The translations under genes were made by a program, and so were the position numbers. Positions 46,158 through 55,983 of a stretch of DNA of 64,000 nt are shown one piece after another. Positions within the stretch are counted from its first letter, which is position 1. Every line of letters starts with the position of its first letter. The DNA is from Pseudoalteromonas sp. (GTDB lineage: Bacteria > Pseudomonadota > Gammaproteobacteria > Enterobacterales > Alteromonadaceae): contig NZ_JAGYIU010000004.1 of NCBI RefSeq assembly GCF_018402495.1, positions 372,001-436,000 on the forward strand, in the 5' to 3' direction. The notes beneath the pieces are model-generated. The model was not told the DNA's origin and ran no database searches. It saw only the letters and a list, made by a program, of their open reading frames with translations.

Positions 46158-47315
46158 TTATAGCGCAATTAGACTGTGTTCTAACATGGTTTGAATTTGT
46201 TTTACTATTTTAGCTTCGGTTTCGGGTTCAAACTGGGCAATGCGCGGGGTGTGAATATGCCCTGTCGGAATATCTGAATTGAGTTGATCGCGAAGGCGAA
46301 TACTGCGATACGAAATTTCGTTAGACAGATAACCCCCACCACCGCCTTGCACTGCAACTGCGTTTTTTAATTCTTTAATTGTGCTGGCTTTAAAATCTTT
46401 TTCTAGAGTCATAACGTGGTGGTTATCATTAATAGAATATGGCCCTTTAGCAGATAGCATGGCCGCAACAGGTAAACTAAATTCAACAAATTCGTTCCCT
46501 GGTAATGGACGGTCATGCAAACTAGGAATAAGTGGTGCTGTTTGGGTGCCGCCATATACTATATTGGCGTTGTCGGGTGCTGTTACACTGCGGCGTTTAC
46601 CAGGAAAGCGCTCAAGGTCAAAATCTTTGCGCCCCATGCTAACGGTCACTATCATATCCACATTGTTTAGTGCGTAATATGGGGCAAGTAATGATTCTAT
46701 GATGCCTTGATCAAAATCTTCATAACGTACAGGGATCATCACTGTATTTATTTCAGCGGTTATGCCTTTATAGCGAATGACTTGGCCGTCAAGTAACAAT
46801 GCGGCTACACCCGATGGATTGCTTTGATTTATATTTATATCCAGTAAAAACGGGTCAAACCCCGTTAGTAATATTTTTTTAGTGGTGTTTTGTGAGTAGC
46901 TAAGATCGGTGCGACCCCGGCTGCCATTCTCTAGAAGTGTTAATAACACTGTTTGCTGAGCGGTGCTCAGCGAAAATGCAGGCTTTGTGGTGCGAATAAT
47001 TTTGCTTGATTGTAAGCGAGCCCAGTAAAGTGCGCGATCATCTAAGTTTTGCGTTGTAGCGATGCGTTTTTTTGCACTAAACCATAATCGTTTTGAGTAG
47101 TCATTAACGGCATCTACGGCTTGTGCATAGCTTGAGAGTGACTTGAATTGCTGCTCAAATTGATTAACTTCGCTGGCAAAAGCGCTTAGCACGCTAGGCA
47201 TCGCTTGGCTGGCTTTTTCAATTCGCAATTCTTCTGGAGTTAGCGGTGTGTTTAAATTAGCTAACGCATTAAAAGAAGAAAAAATTAAGCTAGAGGCAAT
47301 GAGTGTTTTTATCAT
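46158..47315 (-). CDS. Exported pyroglutamyl-peptidase-like protein with Cys-to-Ser change
   Basis: The start at 47315 (MIKTLIASSLIFSSFNALA) gives a signal peptide and 385 residues; a frame from 47336 adds seven. After a helical N-terminal half, the C15 fold is recognised by ILLTGFDPF (numbering from the longer frame, about 155-163), NPSG, and E242 in DLERFPGKRR, which matches the catalytic Glu of pyroglutamyl peptidases. The usual YVCN with nucleophile Cys reads YLSN here, so Ser (S338) takes its place, and the catalytic His region is GHIHTP (H362). It is probably periplasmic. It may have lost activity, or it uses Ser. It is convergent with kynU and divergent from the DUF3087 gene. Confidence 0.8.
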   Translation of the reverse strand: MIKTLIASSLIFSSFNALANLNTPLTPEELRIEKASQAMPSVLSAFASEVNQFEQQFKSLSSYAQAVDAVNDYSKRLWFSAKKRIATTQNLDDRALYWARLQSSKIIRTTKPAFSLSTAQQTVLLTLLENGSRGRTDLSYSQNTTKKILLTGFDPFLLDININQSNPSGVAALLLDGQVIRYKGITAEINTVMIPVRYEDFDQGIIESLLAPYYALNNVDMIVTVSMGRKDFDLERFPGKRRSVTAPDNANIVYGGTQTAPLIPSLHDRPLPGNEFVEFSLPVAAMLSAKGPYSINDNHHVMTLEKDFKASTIKELKNAVAVQGGGGGYLSNEISYRSIRLRDQLNSDIPTGHIHTPRIAQFEPETEAKIVKQIQTMLEHSLIAL

Positions 47316-47530
47316 GGAAATCCGGTGCTGTATCACATTTTATTGCCTACTATCCTACGCTTAATAAGTGGGTGCAAATAAAATCGTTAGTTGGCTTTGT
47401 ATTTTGAGAAATAGCAAACTAGGCGTTAAATCAAAAACTACTGACATTTTATTAAAAAGAGTCGAAACTCTGTGGCGGGTTTAGCTACAATGGGGGCTGT
47501 GAATTTTTTAGTTTTAACTTTTAGGCAACT

Positions 47531-48037
47531 ATGCAACTTATTCAAATAGATAAAGCTCGTTATCGTAAACATTTAAACCGCGTTATAGTCGGTTGTGCAG
47601 CAGGCTTAGCGATTGGAAGTTTAGCTATTTCGCAAACTTTGATCGCATTATTTCCCAATGAAAGTGGTAGCCATTTTCATTGGAATTTATTAGGCGTTAT
47701 TGTAACTAGTCTTGGTATAGCTTGGTTATTAAATAAATATCGCGCACATCCGTTTATGACAGAGGTGGTGTATGTGTGGGAGCTTAAAAAAGCGCTCAAT
47801 AAAATTACCCGAAAAATGGCCAAGTTAAAAGCGGCAGGGCGTGAAGGTAACCCCGATGCACTATTAGCCATTCAGTATAGTTATGCGGGATCACGGTTGT
47901 TATGGCAGCTTGATGATAACACCATCACCATGGATGAATTGGCAATTAAACAAGCAGAGCTTGATAGCGTCGCGGCCAAGTTCAACTTAACCTTGAATGC
48001 GGACGATTACGATGATGCAATTTTAAAGCAGTTTTAA
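47531..48037 (+). CDS. DUF3087 family membrane protein
   Basis: The 168-residue protein has a short basic N-terminus, two membrane helices (about 19-38 and 49-68; GCAAGLAIGSLAISQTLIAL and WNLLGVIVTSLGIAWLLNKY) and a cytoplasmic helical C-terminus (ELKKALNKITRKMAKLKAAG). This matches DUF3087 of marine gammaproteobacteria. The function is unknown. The stop is 20 bases before the phosphatase gene, so the two are probably co-transcribed. The C-terminus ends acidic (ADDYDDAILKQF). Confidence 0.8.
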   Translation: MQLIQIDKARYRKHLNRVIVGCAAGLAIGSLAISQTLIALFPNESGSHFHWNLLGVIVTSLGIAWLLNKYRAHPFMTEVVYVWELKKALNKITRKMAKLKAAGREGNPDALLAIQYSYAGSRLLWQLDDNTITMDELAIKQAELDSVAAKFNLTLNADDYDDAILKQF

Positions 48038-48057
48038 ACTTTGGCTAAGGAGTCCTG

Positions 48058-48516
48058 ATGCAAAAAATACTGATTGTTTGTTTAGGCAATATTTGTCGCT
48101 CACCAACAGCTGAGGCGGTATTAAAGGCTCGGGCCAAAAAGCTAGGTGTTGATGTTGAGGTGGATTCTGCTGGAACGATAGGCCATCACCAAGGTAATCC
48201 ACCGGATAGTCGTTCAATGCAGGCTGGTGAAAAGCGAGGTTATAGTTTTAAAGGTATTTTTTCGCGTAAGATACGCAGTCGTGATTTTGACGAGTTTGAT
48301 TTAATTTTAGCGGCTGATACACAAAACTTAACGGATTTAAAGGCTCGTTGCCCCGAGCATTTGCAGTACAAACTTGCGCTGTTTTTAGAATATGGCGAGC
48401 AAACACAGAGTGAGATCCCCGATCCTTACTATGGCGGTGAGGATGGCTTTGAAAAGGTGCTTGATTTAATAGAAGCCGCCAGCGATAACATTTTAGCTAA
48501 GTTAAAACAGCCATGA
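48058..48516 (+). CDS. Low-molecular-weight protein tyrosine phosphatase
   Basis: This is a 152-residue phosphatase of the Wzb/Ptp type. The P-loop is VCLGNICRSPTAE with nucleophile C8 and R14; the general-acid Asp lies in PDPYYGGEDGFE. It removes phosphate from protein tyrosines, as in capsule regulation, or from small aromatic phosphates. It is not next to a tyrosine kinase or polysaccharide genes, so the target is open. It follows the DUF3087 gene by 20 bases with GGAG as ribosome site. Confidence 0.93.
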   Translation: MQKILIVCLGNICRSPTAEAVLKARAKKLGVDVEVDSAGTIGHHQGNPPDSRSMQAGEKRGYSFKGIFSRKIRSRDFDEFDLILAADTQNLTDLKARCPEHLQYKLALFLEYGEQTQSEIPDPYYGGEDGFEKVLDLIEAASDNILAKLKQP

Positions 48517-48527
48517 TAATAAACTAA

Positions 48528-48548
48528 AAAGGCGCTTAAAACGCCTTT
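48528..48548. terminator. Bidirectional terminator between the phosphatase and TonB-like genes
   Basis: AAAGGCG at 48528-48534 pairs with CGCCTTT at 48542-48548. The A run on the left gives a T run on the minus strand, so it serves both the phosphatase gene and the convergent TonB-like gene. Confidence 0.75.
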
Positions 48549-48557
48549 GGTAGGTTA

Positions 48558-49652
48558 TTAACGGTTTACTTTAAAGTCGAGTTGTACTTTGGAAATTGCA
48601 GCAACGGCTTTTCCATGTGCAAACTTTGGTGCATAGCGCCATTGCGATAATGCTTCTACTGCTGATTTTTCAAATGCCACGCCACCTTCAGAACTAAGTA
48701 CCCGCGGGTTTTTTACAAAGCCAGACTCATCTACTTCAAACTCCATAACGACTTTTCCATCTTTACGAAAGCGTGCTTTGTTTGTAGGGTATTTAGGATT
48801 TACGCGGTATAGCGGCGTTTGCTCTTGGCTTTCTTTCCACGGCACCATTTTAGCAATCGCTATACAATGTTTAGTGGCTTCATCGCTTTTGCCTTGTTTT
48901 TCATACAAGCCAATCAGCCTTGAGTGTGCGCTAAGCTCGGCGCTGTGATCGTAACTTAAGTTTTCATCAAACACCTTTACTACACGATTAAGTCGTTCTA
49001 TTGCTTGGTCGTATCTTTTTCGGCCTTCCGCAAACGACGCCATTAAAAAATCAGCTTTTATTTGTTCAACTGAGTTTTTAGGTAAGTTAGCTTGATAATA
49101 TTCATCGGCTTTTTCTAGATAGTTTTTAGCTTCATGGTATTTTTTATGGCTGAATTTATTCGCTAATATGGTTGCCGCTTCTAATTGCATGTCGGCCAAA
49201 AATTTAGGTTTGTTTTGTATGTTTGCTATTGCAATCACTTGATCTAAATAATAATCCGCTTTTTGGGCAGAAGGAGAAAAACTAGCCATACCGACTAAAG
49301 CATCAATGGTTTCAGGCGATTGCTTACCATGGTTATTAACTAAAATAGTATAGGCTTGTTGATATAGCGAAAAACGTTTTTCAATCCACTGTTTACCATA
49401 GCCATTAATTGATTTTGCATAGTTAATCGCTAAGTTTGCGGTGTTATCTGAATTTTCACCGTAAACAATTTTACCTAATGTGTAAGCCTGCTCTGCGGCT
49501 TGCCGCACATTTTTTCCGATGTTAACCGCATTTAGGTAATTTTGATACGCGTCGTTGAAAACGGCTTGAGAGTTATTTTTTTGTTCTGCAAATGACGTTG
49601 TGCTCAATACAGATAAACACAAGCTTAGTAATACACGTTTGTTTAGTTTCAT
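48558..49652 (-). CDS. Exported TPR protein with TonB C-terminal domain
   Basis: The protein has 364 residues. A signal peptide (1-22, ending TTSFA) is followed by helical repeats of the tetratricopeptide kind (about 30-270; YQNYLNAVNIGKNVRQAAEQ, RKRYDQAIERLNRVVKVFDE). It ends with a TonB C-terminal domain (about 280-360; PKYPTNKARFRKDGKVVMEF, VDESGFVKNPRVLSSEGGVA, ALSQWRYAP). It lacks the N-terminal membrane anchor and Pro-rich spacer of true TonB. It should therefore be periplasmic and cannot take energy from ExbBD in the usual way. Such proteins are annotated as energy transducers; the real job is unknown. Confidence 0.82.
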   Translation of the reverse strand: MKLNKRVLLSLCLSVLSTTSFAEQKNNSQAVFNDAYQNYLNAVNIGKNVRQAAEQAYTLGKIVYGENSDNTANLAINYAKSINGYGKQWIEKRFSLYQQAYTILVNNHGKQSPETIDALVGMASFSPSAQKADYYLDQVIAIANIQNKPKFLADMQLEAATILANKFSHKKYHEAKNYLEKADEYYQANLPKNSVEQIKADFLMASFAEGRKRYDQAIERLNRVVKVFDENLSYDHSAELSAHSRLIGLYEKQGKSDEATKHCIAIAKMVPWKESQEQTPLYRVNPKYPTNKARFRKDGKVVMEFEVDESGFVKNPRVLSSEGGVAFEKSAVEALSQWRYAPKFAHGKAVAAISKVQLDFKVNR

Positions 49653-49827
49653 AATATTCCCCTATTATTTGTCGATAGCAAATTCGTGTATATATGTCAC
49701 TATTTTAGGTAAACCAAAGTAAATGCTCGCTGGTAATATATTTGTGATAAAAGATTGAAAATAGTCGCTACCGTCGCCATATATTTGCCATTACCTAGGA
49801 TGTACTACGATCCAATTTTAAACTTTT

Positions 49828-49840
49828 GTGATATTATCAC
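49828..49840. promoter_or_regulatory. Palindrome GTGATATTATCAC upstream of ribA
   Basis: This 13-base perfect odd palindrome (GTGATA-T-TATCAC) lies 38 bases before the ribA start and overlaps a likely -10 region (GATATTATC). It may be an operator. An identity with a known regulator site is not claimed. Confidence 0.4.
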
Positions 49841-49877
49841 TTTATCGTGTCGTAGTTTTTTAATATTTGGATTGGTC

Positions 49878-50501
49878 GTGGCGCAAGTAAGAGCAAGAGT
49901 CCAGCTTAATGTTGGCAAAAATAGTGATATTCCTGCAGAAATTATTTCCTTTAGTGGCTTAAAAGATGGCCAAGAGCATGTTGCGTTAGTGTTTAAAAAC
50001 GCCGACACCCATCAAGACGTGCCGCTTATTCGTATGCATTCCGAATGCTTAACCGGTGATGTGTTTCACTCGTCGCGCTGTGATTGTGGTGAGCAGCTAA
50101 ATGAGTGTATTGAAATGATGCACGAGCAAGGTGGTATTTTATTGTATTTACGTCAAGAAGGGCGTGGCATTGGTTTGTACAATAAAATTGATGCGTATGT
50201 ATTGCAATCGCAGGGTATGAATACCTATGAAGCTAATAATCATTTAGGTTTTGCTGATGATTTGCGAGATTTTTCGGATGCTGTATTAATGCTTAACGCG
50301 CTAAATTTAAAGCACGTTAAGTTAATGACTAACAACCCTAAAAAGCTTAATGCATTAAAAGATGCAGGTATAGAGGTTGACTCGGTTGTGGGTACTCATG
50401 CCCACATAAAGGCAGGACTTTCAGGTAATAAGGCTTATTTAGAGACTAAAATTAAGCATGGCTCTCATATGCTTGATATTAAGAAAATTAAAAAACCTTA
50501 A
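49878..50501 (+). CDS. ribA: GTP cyclohydrolase II
   Basis: RibA opens GTP to 2,5-diamino-6-ribosylamino-4-pyrimidinone phosphate, formate and pyrophosphate, the first step of riboflavin synthesis. Starting at GTG 49878 gives [20 protein letters not shown], the family N-terminus, and 207 residues; a longer frame from 49755 runs through the probable promoter. Zinc ligands are in [34 protein letters not shown] and [11 protein letters not shown] are conserved. It is a stand-alone gene without the RibB fusion. A TTG two codons before is a possible alternative start. No FMN riboswitch is present in the leader. Confidence 0.95.
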   Translation: MAQVRARVQLNVGKNSDIPAEIISFSGLKDGQEHVALVFKNADTHQDVPLIRMHSECLTGDVFHSSRCDCGEQLNECIEMMHEQGGILLYLRQEGRGIGLYNKIDAYVLQSQGMNTYEANNHLGFADDLRDFSDAVLMLNALNLKHVKLMTNNPKKLNALKDAGIEVDSVVGTHAHIKAGLSGNKAYLETKIKHGSHMLDIKKIKKP

Positions 50502-50534
50502 TATTACGTAATTGCCCCCTGTAATACCAACCAG

Positions 50535-50563
50535 CGCCGAGTTATACTCGGCGTGTTTTGTTT
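50535..50563 (+). terminator. Terminator after ribA
   Basis: CGCCGAGT at 50535-50542 pairs with ACTCGGCG at 50546-50553, followed by TGTTTTGTTTT. It lies 30 bases after the ribA stop. Confidence 0.8.
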
Positions 50564-50578
50564 TAATTAAGAGCAAGT

Positions 50579-51367
50579 ATGTCTACACAATTACGAATTT
50601 TTAAAGCGGATGCGGCGTTAAAATGGTTTAAAGCCGGTTGGCTAATTTTTAAAACTCAGCCATTAACTTTTATTTTTATGCACTTATTTATTGGCATTGT
50701 TGGTTTATTGTCTTTGTTTTTACCGTTTCTGCAAATAATTGCCGCGCTGGCTACGCCATTTTTAACAGCAGGTTTTTATCAGGCTGTTATTACTAAGCAG
50801 CAAGGCGGAAAAATTATGTTAGCCGATATTTTAAAACCATTTTCTGCAAAAGGAAATCGATTGGGGTTGTTTCGTTTAGCGCTTTATCAAATGGGTGCTG
50901 GTATTTTAATTGCGTTGCTTGCCAATGGTTTATTTGCTGATGCAGTGGCTGTTATGTCGCAGCCCGATTTAGATCCTAATACAGCGCTTGGGCAAATGCT
51001 TGAGAGCATTTCTTTTGCTAATGTTGCGTTGTTTTTAATTGCGCTGTCGGTCTACTTTACTTCGTTTGCCTATGCGGTACCGCTTGTTTACTTTAATAAA
51101 GAACAACGTATTTTAAATGCCTTAAAAAGTTCGTTTATGGTGTTTTATTACAATATTATACCACTGAGTGTTTATGGTATTATTTGCGCATTATTAATTG
51201 TGGTGTCGATGTTCTTATCGCTACTACCGCTGTTGATTTTAATGCCAATTTGCTACATTAGTTTTTTTGTTTCTTATCAGGCTATTTTTATGCCCGTTGT
51301 GCCACCAAGTGATGACAGTAATATTAAGCCTTTAAGTAGCGAGCAAAGTGGGCGCTTTGACGCTTAA
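50579..51367 (+). CDS. BPSS1780-type multi-pass membrane protein
   Basis: The 262-residue inner-membrane protein has about six helices (near 38-60, 60-72, 96-120, 150-172, 195-220, 222-245), in the pattern of the BPSS1780/DUF2189-like membrane family (AALKWFKAGWLIFKTQPLTF at the start; ILNALKSSFMVFYYNIIPLS later). No function is established. It overlaps recX by one base (TAATG), which suggests co-translation. Here recX is not behind recA, so this protein occupies the place of recA. It shows no sign of transfer. Confidence 0.75.
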   Translation: MSTQLRIFKADAALKWFKAGWLIFKTQPLTFIFMHLFIGIVGLLSLFLPFLQIIAALATPFLTAGFYQAVITKQQGGKIMLADILKPFSAKGNRLGLFRLALYQMGAGILIALLANGLFADAVAVMSQPDLDPNTALGQMLESISFANVALFLIALSVYFTSFAYAVPLVYFNKEQRILNALKSSFMVFYYNIIPLSVYGIICALLIVVSMFLSLLPLLILMPICYISFFVSYQAIFMPVVPPSDDSNIKPLSSEQSGRFDA

Positions 51368-51819
51368 TGGACGATACGTTAAAACAAAAATTAAAAAACT
51401 ATGTGCTTTGGTTACTAGGCAGACAAGAGTATTCTCGCCGAGAGTTAACCCAAAAGTTACAGCAAAAAGAAGCAACTGACGAATTCATAGAAAACCTGCT
51501 TGATTGGTGTGAAAAGCACAACTTTATTAATGAGCAGCGTTACTGTGAAGGGTTTGTAAGAAAGCACATATTTAAATGCCATGGCTTAAAGCGTATTCAA
51601 AGTGAGGCCATGAGTAAAGGGATTGATAGAGCACTGCTTGAAACAGTAATTGAAGAGCTGGAAATAGATTGGTTTGAGCTCGCGCAGGAAGCGTACAATA
51701 AAAAATATTCAACGACACCGGCAAACCTTGAGTACAAAGAAAAAGCTAAGCGCGTGCGCTACTTGATGTATCGAGGTTTTAGCTATGATGAAATAAATTT
51801 TGCAATGCAAGCACAGTAA
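51367..51819 (+). CDS. recX: Regulatory protein RecX
   Basis: RecX binds RecA filaments and limits their extension, restraining recombination and the SOS response. The 150-residue protein has three-helix RecX repeats: NYVLWLLGRQEYSRRELTQK, then IENLLDWCEKHNFINEQRYC, then YLMYRGFSYDEINFAM. Length and pattern are normal. Its ATG overlaps the stop of the upstream membrane-protein gene. It is separated from alaS by 19 bases, keeping the recX-alaS-lysC-csrA order; recA is not adjacent, so its regulation is not tied to the recA promoter. Confidence 0.93.
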   Translation: MDDTLKQKLKNYVLWLLGRQEYSRRELTQKLQQKEATDEFIENLLDWCEKHNFINEQRYCEGFVRKHIFKCHGLKRIQSEAMSKGIDRALLETVIEELEIDWFELAQEAYNKKYSTTPANLEYKEKAKRVRYLMYRGFSYDEINFAMQAQ

Positions 51820-51838
51820 ATACAGGTGAGACTTTCAC

Positions 51839-54439
51839 ATGCAGCACATGACTACCGCACAAATTAGGCAACAGTTTTTAGACTTTTTTGCCAGTAAGCA
51901 ACACCAAGTTGTTCCTTCTAGTTCATTAATACCAGGCAATGATGCCACGTTGTTATTTAATAATGCGGGTATGGTGCAATTTAAAGATGTATTTTTAGGC
52001 GCTGAAAGCCGTCCTTATACACGCGCAACGAGTTCGCAGCGTTGTGTGCGTGCCGGTGGTAAACACAACGATTTAGAAAACGTAGGTTATACAGCACGTC
52101 ACCATACCTTTTTTGAAATGCTCGGTAATTTCAGCTTTGGTGATTACTTTAAGCAAGATGCTATTAAGTTTGCGTGGGAATTTTTAACTGATGTTTTAAA
52201 ATTACCAAAGGAAAAGCTGTTAGTTACTATTTACCATGATGACGAAGAGGCCTTTGGCTACTGGGCTAACGATATCGGTTTACCTGAAGATCGCATTATT
52301 CGTATTGCAACAAGCGATAACTTTTGGTCTATGGGTGATACGGGTCCTTGTGGTCCATGTTCTGAAATATTTTATGATCACGGTGAGCATATTTGGGGGG
52401 GACCTCCGGGCACACCTGAAGAAGATGGCGATCGTTTCATTGAAATTTGGAACTTAGTATTTATGCAATACAACCGTCAAAGCGACGGGACTATGGAGCC
52501 ACTTCCTAAGCAATCTGTTGATACGGGAATGGGCCTTGAGCGTATTTCAGCTATTTTACAAGGTGTGCATTCAAACTACGAAATCGATTTATTCCAAGGC
52601 TTAATTGCCGCAGCAGCAAGCGTTACTAATGCTCAAGACATGGATGATAAATCGTTACGCGTGGTAGCGGATCATATTCGTTCATGTGCGTTTTTAATTT
52701 CAGATGGGGTTATGCCATCAAACGAAGGTCGCGGTTATGTACTGCGTCGTATTATTCGTCGTGCAGTTCGCCATGGTAATAAACTAGGCGCTAAAGGCGC
52801 GTTTTTCTATAAATTAGTGACTGCACTGATTGACCAAATGGGTCAAGCGTATCCAGAGCTTGCTAAACAGCAAGAAATTATCGAAAAAGTACTGCGCATT
52901 GAAGAAGAGCAGTTTGGTAAAACGCTGGAGCGTGGTTTAGCTATTTTAGAAGAAAGTTTAAGCGATTTAACCGGGGATGTGATCCCGGGTGATTTAGTGT
53001 TTAAACTTTACGATACCTATGGTTTCCCTGCCGATTTAACAGCCGATGTAGCGCGTGAACGCCAGATGACAATTGATCATCAAGGTTTTGAAGCATGCAT
53101 GGCAGTACAACGTAAAACAGCGCAACAAGCGGGTAAATTTGGCGCTGACTATAATGAGCAATTAAAATCAGACAAACATACCGACTTTAAAGGCTACGAT
53201 AGCACCCATTATCGTGCCACTGTGGTAGAAATTTTTGCAGGTGGCGAAACAGTCTCGTTACTTGAAGATGGTCAACAAGGTATTATCGTTTTAGATCGTA
53301 CCCCGTTTTATGCAGAATCAGGTGGTCAAATTGGTGATAGCGGGTTAATTACTGTTCCCGGTGGTGAGTTTAGTGTGACTAACACCACAAAACTAGGCAA
53401 TGCATTTGCTCACCATGGAACCGTTCAAGGGCGTATTGGTGTTAATGATAAAGTAGATGCAACCATTGATGCTGCGCGTCGCGATAGCATTAAGAAAAAT
53501 CATACTGCCACGCATATTTTACATGAAGCATTACGTCAGTTGTTAGGTGAGCATGTGTCGCAAAAAGGCTCACTTGTACAGCCAGATCGCCTGCGTTTTG
53601 ACTTCTCACATTTTGAAGCGGTGACCAAAGATGAATTACGTGAAATTGAGCGTGCAGTGAATAATGAAATTCGTCGTAACTTTGCCCTTAACACTGAGCT
53701 AATGGCAATTGATGATGCTAAAGCAAAAGGTGCAATGGCGTTGTTTGGCGAAAAATACGATGACGAAGTACGCGTTGTGACCATTGGTGACTACTCAATC
53801 GAGCTTTGTGGTGGTACACACGTTGAGCGCGCGGGTGACATTGGCTTGTTCAAAATTGTATCTGAAAGCGGTATTGCTGCGGGTGTTCGTCGAATTGAAG
53901 CGGTAACAGGTGCAGAGGCAATTGCTTATGTAAGCGAGCAAGAGCAGCAATTAGCTGATGTTGCAGCGCTTGTAAAAGGTGACAATGCGTCAGTGCTTGA
54001 AAAAGTAACTGCCTTGCTTGAAAAGTCGAAAGGGCTTGAAAAGCAAGTTGCTCAGCTTAACGATAAACTAGCCAGTGCAGCAGGCGCATCGTTACTAGAT
54101 TCAGTTATAGAGATTAATGGGATTAAATTACTGGTAGCCAATGTTGAGGGGACTGAATCAAAAGCGCTTCGCGGTATGGTTGATGATCTTAAAAACAAAA
54201 TTGGCTCAGGTGTTATTGCGCTTGGTGTTGCCAGTGGTGACAAAGTAAGCCTTATTGCCGGTGTAACTAAAGATTTAACAGCCAAAGTAAAAGCGGGTGA
54301 GTTAGTTAATCACATGGCAGGTCAAGTAGGTGGTAAAGGTGGCGGTCGTCCAGATATGGCGCAAGCGGGTGGCTCTGAACCACAGAACTTAACGGCGGCA
54401 CTTGATAGCGTAACAGCTTGGTTAACTGAGCGTACCTAA
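51839..54439 (+). CDS. alaS: Alanyl-tRNA synthetase
   Basis: The enzyme charges tRNA-Ala with alanine and edits mischarged Ser/Gly. The protein has 866 residues. The N-terminal catalytic core includes [16 protein letters not shown] and [11 protein letters not shown]. Zinc-binding editing-domain residues are in [11 protein letters not shown] (about 570) and CGGTHV (about 670), with the DHHA1 C-terminal region ([14 protein letters not shown]). The first ATG is used; a Met three codons later ([10 protein letters not shown]) also fits the family. It follows recX and precedes lysC by six bases. A run of seven G lies in its coding sequence near 52393. Confidence 0.97.
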   Translation: MQHMTTAQIRQQFLDFFASKQHQVVPSSSLIPGNDATLLFNNAGMVQFKDVFLGAESRPYTRATSSQRCVRAGGKHNDLENVGYTARHHTFFEMLGNFSFGDYFKQDAIKFAWEFLTDVLKLPKEKLLVTIYHDDEEAFGYWANDIGLPEDRIIRIATSDNFWSMGDTGPCGPCSEIFYDHGEHIWGGPPGTPEEDGDRFIEIWNLVFMQYNRQSDGTMEPLPKQSVDTGMGLERISAILQGVHSNYEIDLFQGLIAAAASVTNAQDMDDKSLRVVADHIRSCAFLISDGVMPSNEGRGYVLRRIIRRAVRHGNKLGAKGAFFYKLVTALIDQMGQAYPELAKQQEIIEKVLRIEEEQFGKTLERGLAILEESLSDLTGDVIPGDLVFKLYDTYGFPADLTADVARERQMTIDHQGFEACMAVQRKTAQQAGKFGADYNEQLKSDKHTDFKGYDSTHYRATVVEIFAGGETVSLLEDGQQGIIVLDRTPFYAESGGQIGDSGLITVPGGEFSVTNTTKLGNAFAHHGTVQGRIGVNDKVDATIDAARRDSIKKNHTATHILHEALRQLLGEHVSQKGSLVQPDRLRFDFSHFEAVTKDELREIERAVNNEIRRNFALNTELMAIDDAKAKGAMALFGEKYDDEVRVVTIGDYSIELCGGTHVERAGDIGLFKIVSESGIAAGVRRIEAVTGAEAIAYVSEQEQQLADVAALVKGDNASVLEKVTALLEKSKGLEKQVAQLNDKLASAAGASLLDSVIEINGIKLLVANVEGTESKALRGMVDDLKNKIGSGVIALGVASGDKVSLIAGVTKDLTAKVKAGELVNHMAGQVGGKGGGRPDMAQAGGSEPQNLTAALDSVTAWLTERT

Positions 54440-54445
54440 GCTTAA

Positions 54446-55663
54446 GTGGCACTTATAGTTCAAAAATTTGGCGGCACTTCGGTAGGCTCAATAGAGCGTA
54501 TTGAAGCGGTCGCCGACCTTGTTGTTAAAACCAAGCAACAAGGGCACCAAGTGGTGGTCGTGCTTTCGGCAATGTCGGGAGAAACCAATCGCTTAATTAA
54601 TCTTGCCAAACAAATCGATCTTCGCCCGAGTAGTCGTGAACTCGATGTATTACTGAGTACCGGTGAGCAAGTTTCTATTGCTTTGTTAGCGATGGCTATT
54701 ATTAAACGCGGCCATTCTGCGGTAAGTTTATTGGCCGATCAGGTTAATATTTTAACCGATAATATGTTCGGTAAAGCGCGGGTGGAAGAGGTCGCGGCTA
54801 CGCGTTTAAAACATGAGCTTGAACACAACCGCATTGCTATTATTGCCGGATTTCAGGGGCGCGATATTGAGGGCAACGTGACTACGCTTGGCCGTGGTGG
54901 CACCGACACTTCAGCCGTTGAAATTGCGGGTGCGATAAAAGCTGATGAATGTCAGATCTATACCGATGTTGATGGCGTATATACTACAGATCCTCGTGTT
55001 GAGCCCAATGCACGACGTTTGAGTCATGTAACATTCGACGAAATGCTTGAGCTGGCAAGTTTAGGTGCTAAGGTGTTGCACATTCGTTCAGTAGAATCTG
55101 CCGGTAAACACAATGTACCTTTAAGGGTTTTATCTAGTTTTAAACCCGATGAAGGCACATTAATTAGTTTTGAGGAGAGCGACGTGGCAAGCAATGTCGT
55201 ATCGGGTATTGCATTTAATCGAGATGAGTGCTTAATTAAGGTACATGGAATGCCACAAGGCACCAAACATCTTGCAAAAGTTTTGAAACTTTTTGCTGAT
55301 AATGGCATCGAAATAGATATGATTAATCAAATTAATCATAAAGTTGAAAAAGTTGACTATGCTTTTACTGTGCATTTAAATGATTACTTAAACGCACTTG
55401 ATTTATTAACGGTTGAGCAACAACAATTTGACGCACAGGCAATTGACGGATTGACCAATGTGGCGAAAATTTCAGCGGTGGGTATGGGGATGAAATCTCA
55501 TTCTGGGGTAGCGAGTTTATTTTTTGATTCGTTAGCAGAAGAAAATATTGATGTGATGTTTGTTGCCACCTCAGAGATAAAAATATCAGTTTTAATAGAT
55601 GAAAAATACCTAGAGCTGGCTGTTCGTGCATTACATAAAACATTTTTAACAGAAAATGAATAG
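54446..55663 (+). CDS. lysC: Aspartate kinase
   Basis: Aspartate kinase phosphorylates aspartate, the entry to the lysine, methionine, threonine and diaminopimelate pathways. The monofunctional protein has 405 residues and starts at GTG six bases after alaS: (M)ALIVQKFGGTSVGSIERI. The kinase part has GRGGTDTSAVEIAGAIKADE; two ACT domains follow (about 265-340 and 345-400) with SHSGVASLFFDSLAEENIDV. It is probably feedback-inhibited by lysine through the ACT pair. There is no homoserine dehydrogenase fusion. Confidence 0.95.
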   Translation: MALIVQKFGGTSVGSIERIEAVADLVVKTKQQGHQVVVVLSAMSGETNRLINLAKQIDLRPSSRELDVLLSTGEQVSIALLAMAIIKRGHSAVSLLADQVNILTDNMFGKARVEEVAATRLKHELEHNRIAIIAGFQGRDIEGNVTTLGRGGTDTSAVEIAGAIKADECQIYTDVDGVYTTDPRVEPNARRLSHVTFDEMLELASLGAKVLHIRSVESAGKHNVPLRVLSSFKPDEGTLISFEESDVASNVVSGIAFNRDECLIKVHGMPQGTKHLAKVLKLFADNGIEIDMINQINHKVEKVDYAFTVHLNDYLNALDLLTVEQQQFDAQAIDGLTNVAKISAVGMGMKSHSGVASLFFDSLAEENIDVMFVATSEIKISVLIDEKYLELAVRALHKTFLTENE

Positions 55664-55753
55664 ATTGAGAGTTTTTACTTACTTTTTAGTCTAATTTTAA
55701 TTAAAATGCTTGTGCGGAATCTTATAATTTTATTGGAACATGGGAGCAAGAGA

Positions 55754-55945
55754 ATGCTAATACTAACTCGTAGAGTAGGCGAGACCCTTATGATTGGTGA
55801 CGAAGTAACCGTTACTGTTCTAGGTGTTAAAGGAAATCAAGTTCGTATCGGTGTTAACGCACCAAAAGACGTATCAGTTCATCGTGAAGAAATTTACATG
55901 CGCATACAAGCTGAAAAGTCTAACCCTAATCCGGGCAATGCTTAA
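55754..55945 (+). CDS. csrA: Carbon storage regulator CsrA
   Basis: CsrA is a small RNA-binding regulator that blocks or aids translation at GGA motifs. It has 63 residues from the ATG at 55754: [20 protein letters not shown], then [19 protein letters not shown], matching the family at both RNA-contact strands (R44 region VSVHREE). A frame starting at 55706 adds 16 unrelated residues. The promoter lies in the 90 bases after lysC. It is followed by a terminator shared with the convergent gene. The lysC-csrA neighbourhood is conserved in gammaproteobacteria; the usual tRNA-Ser after csrA is absent. Confidence 0.97.
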   Translation: MLILTRRVGETLMIGDEVTVTVLGVKGNQVRIGVNAPKDVSVHREEIYMRIQAEKSNPNPGNA

Positions 55946-55983
55946 TCAACAAAAAATGTATTAGGAAATAACAAATACATTTT

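Noticed and set aside
49741-49877. FMN riboswitch or longer ribA frame
   Set aside because: The stretch contains a likely promoter and palindrome and no RFN-type conserved segments; the added N-terminus is not seen in RibA proteins.
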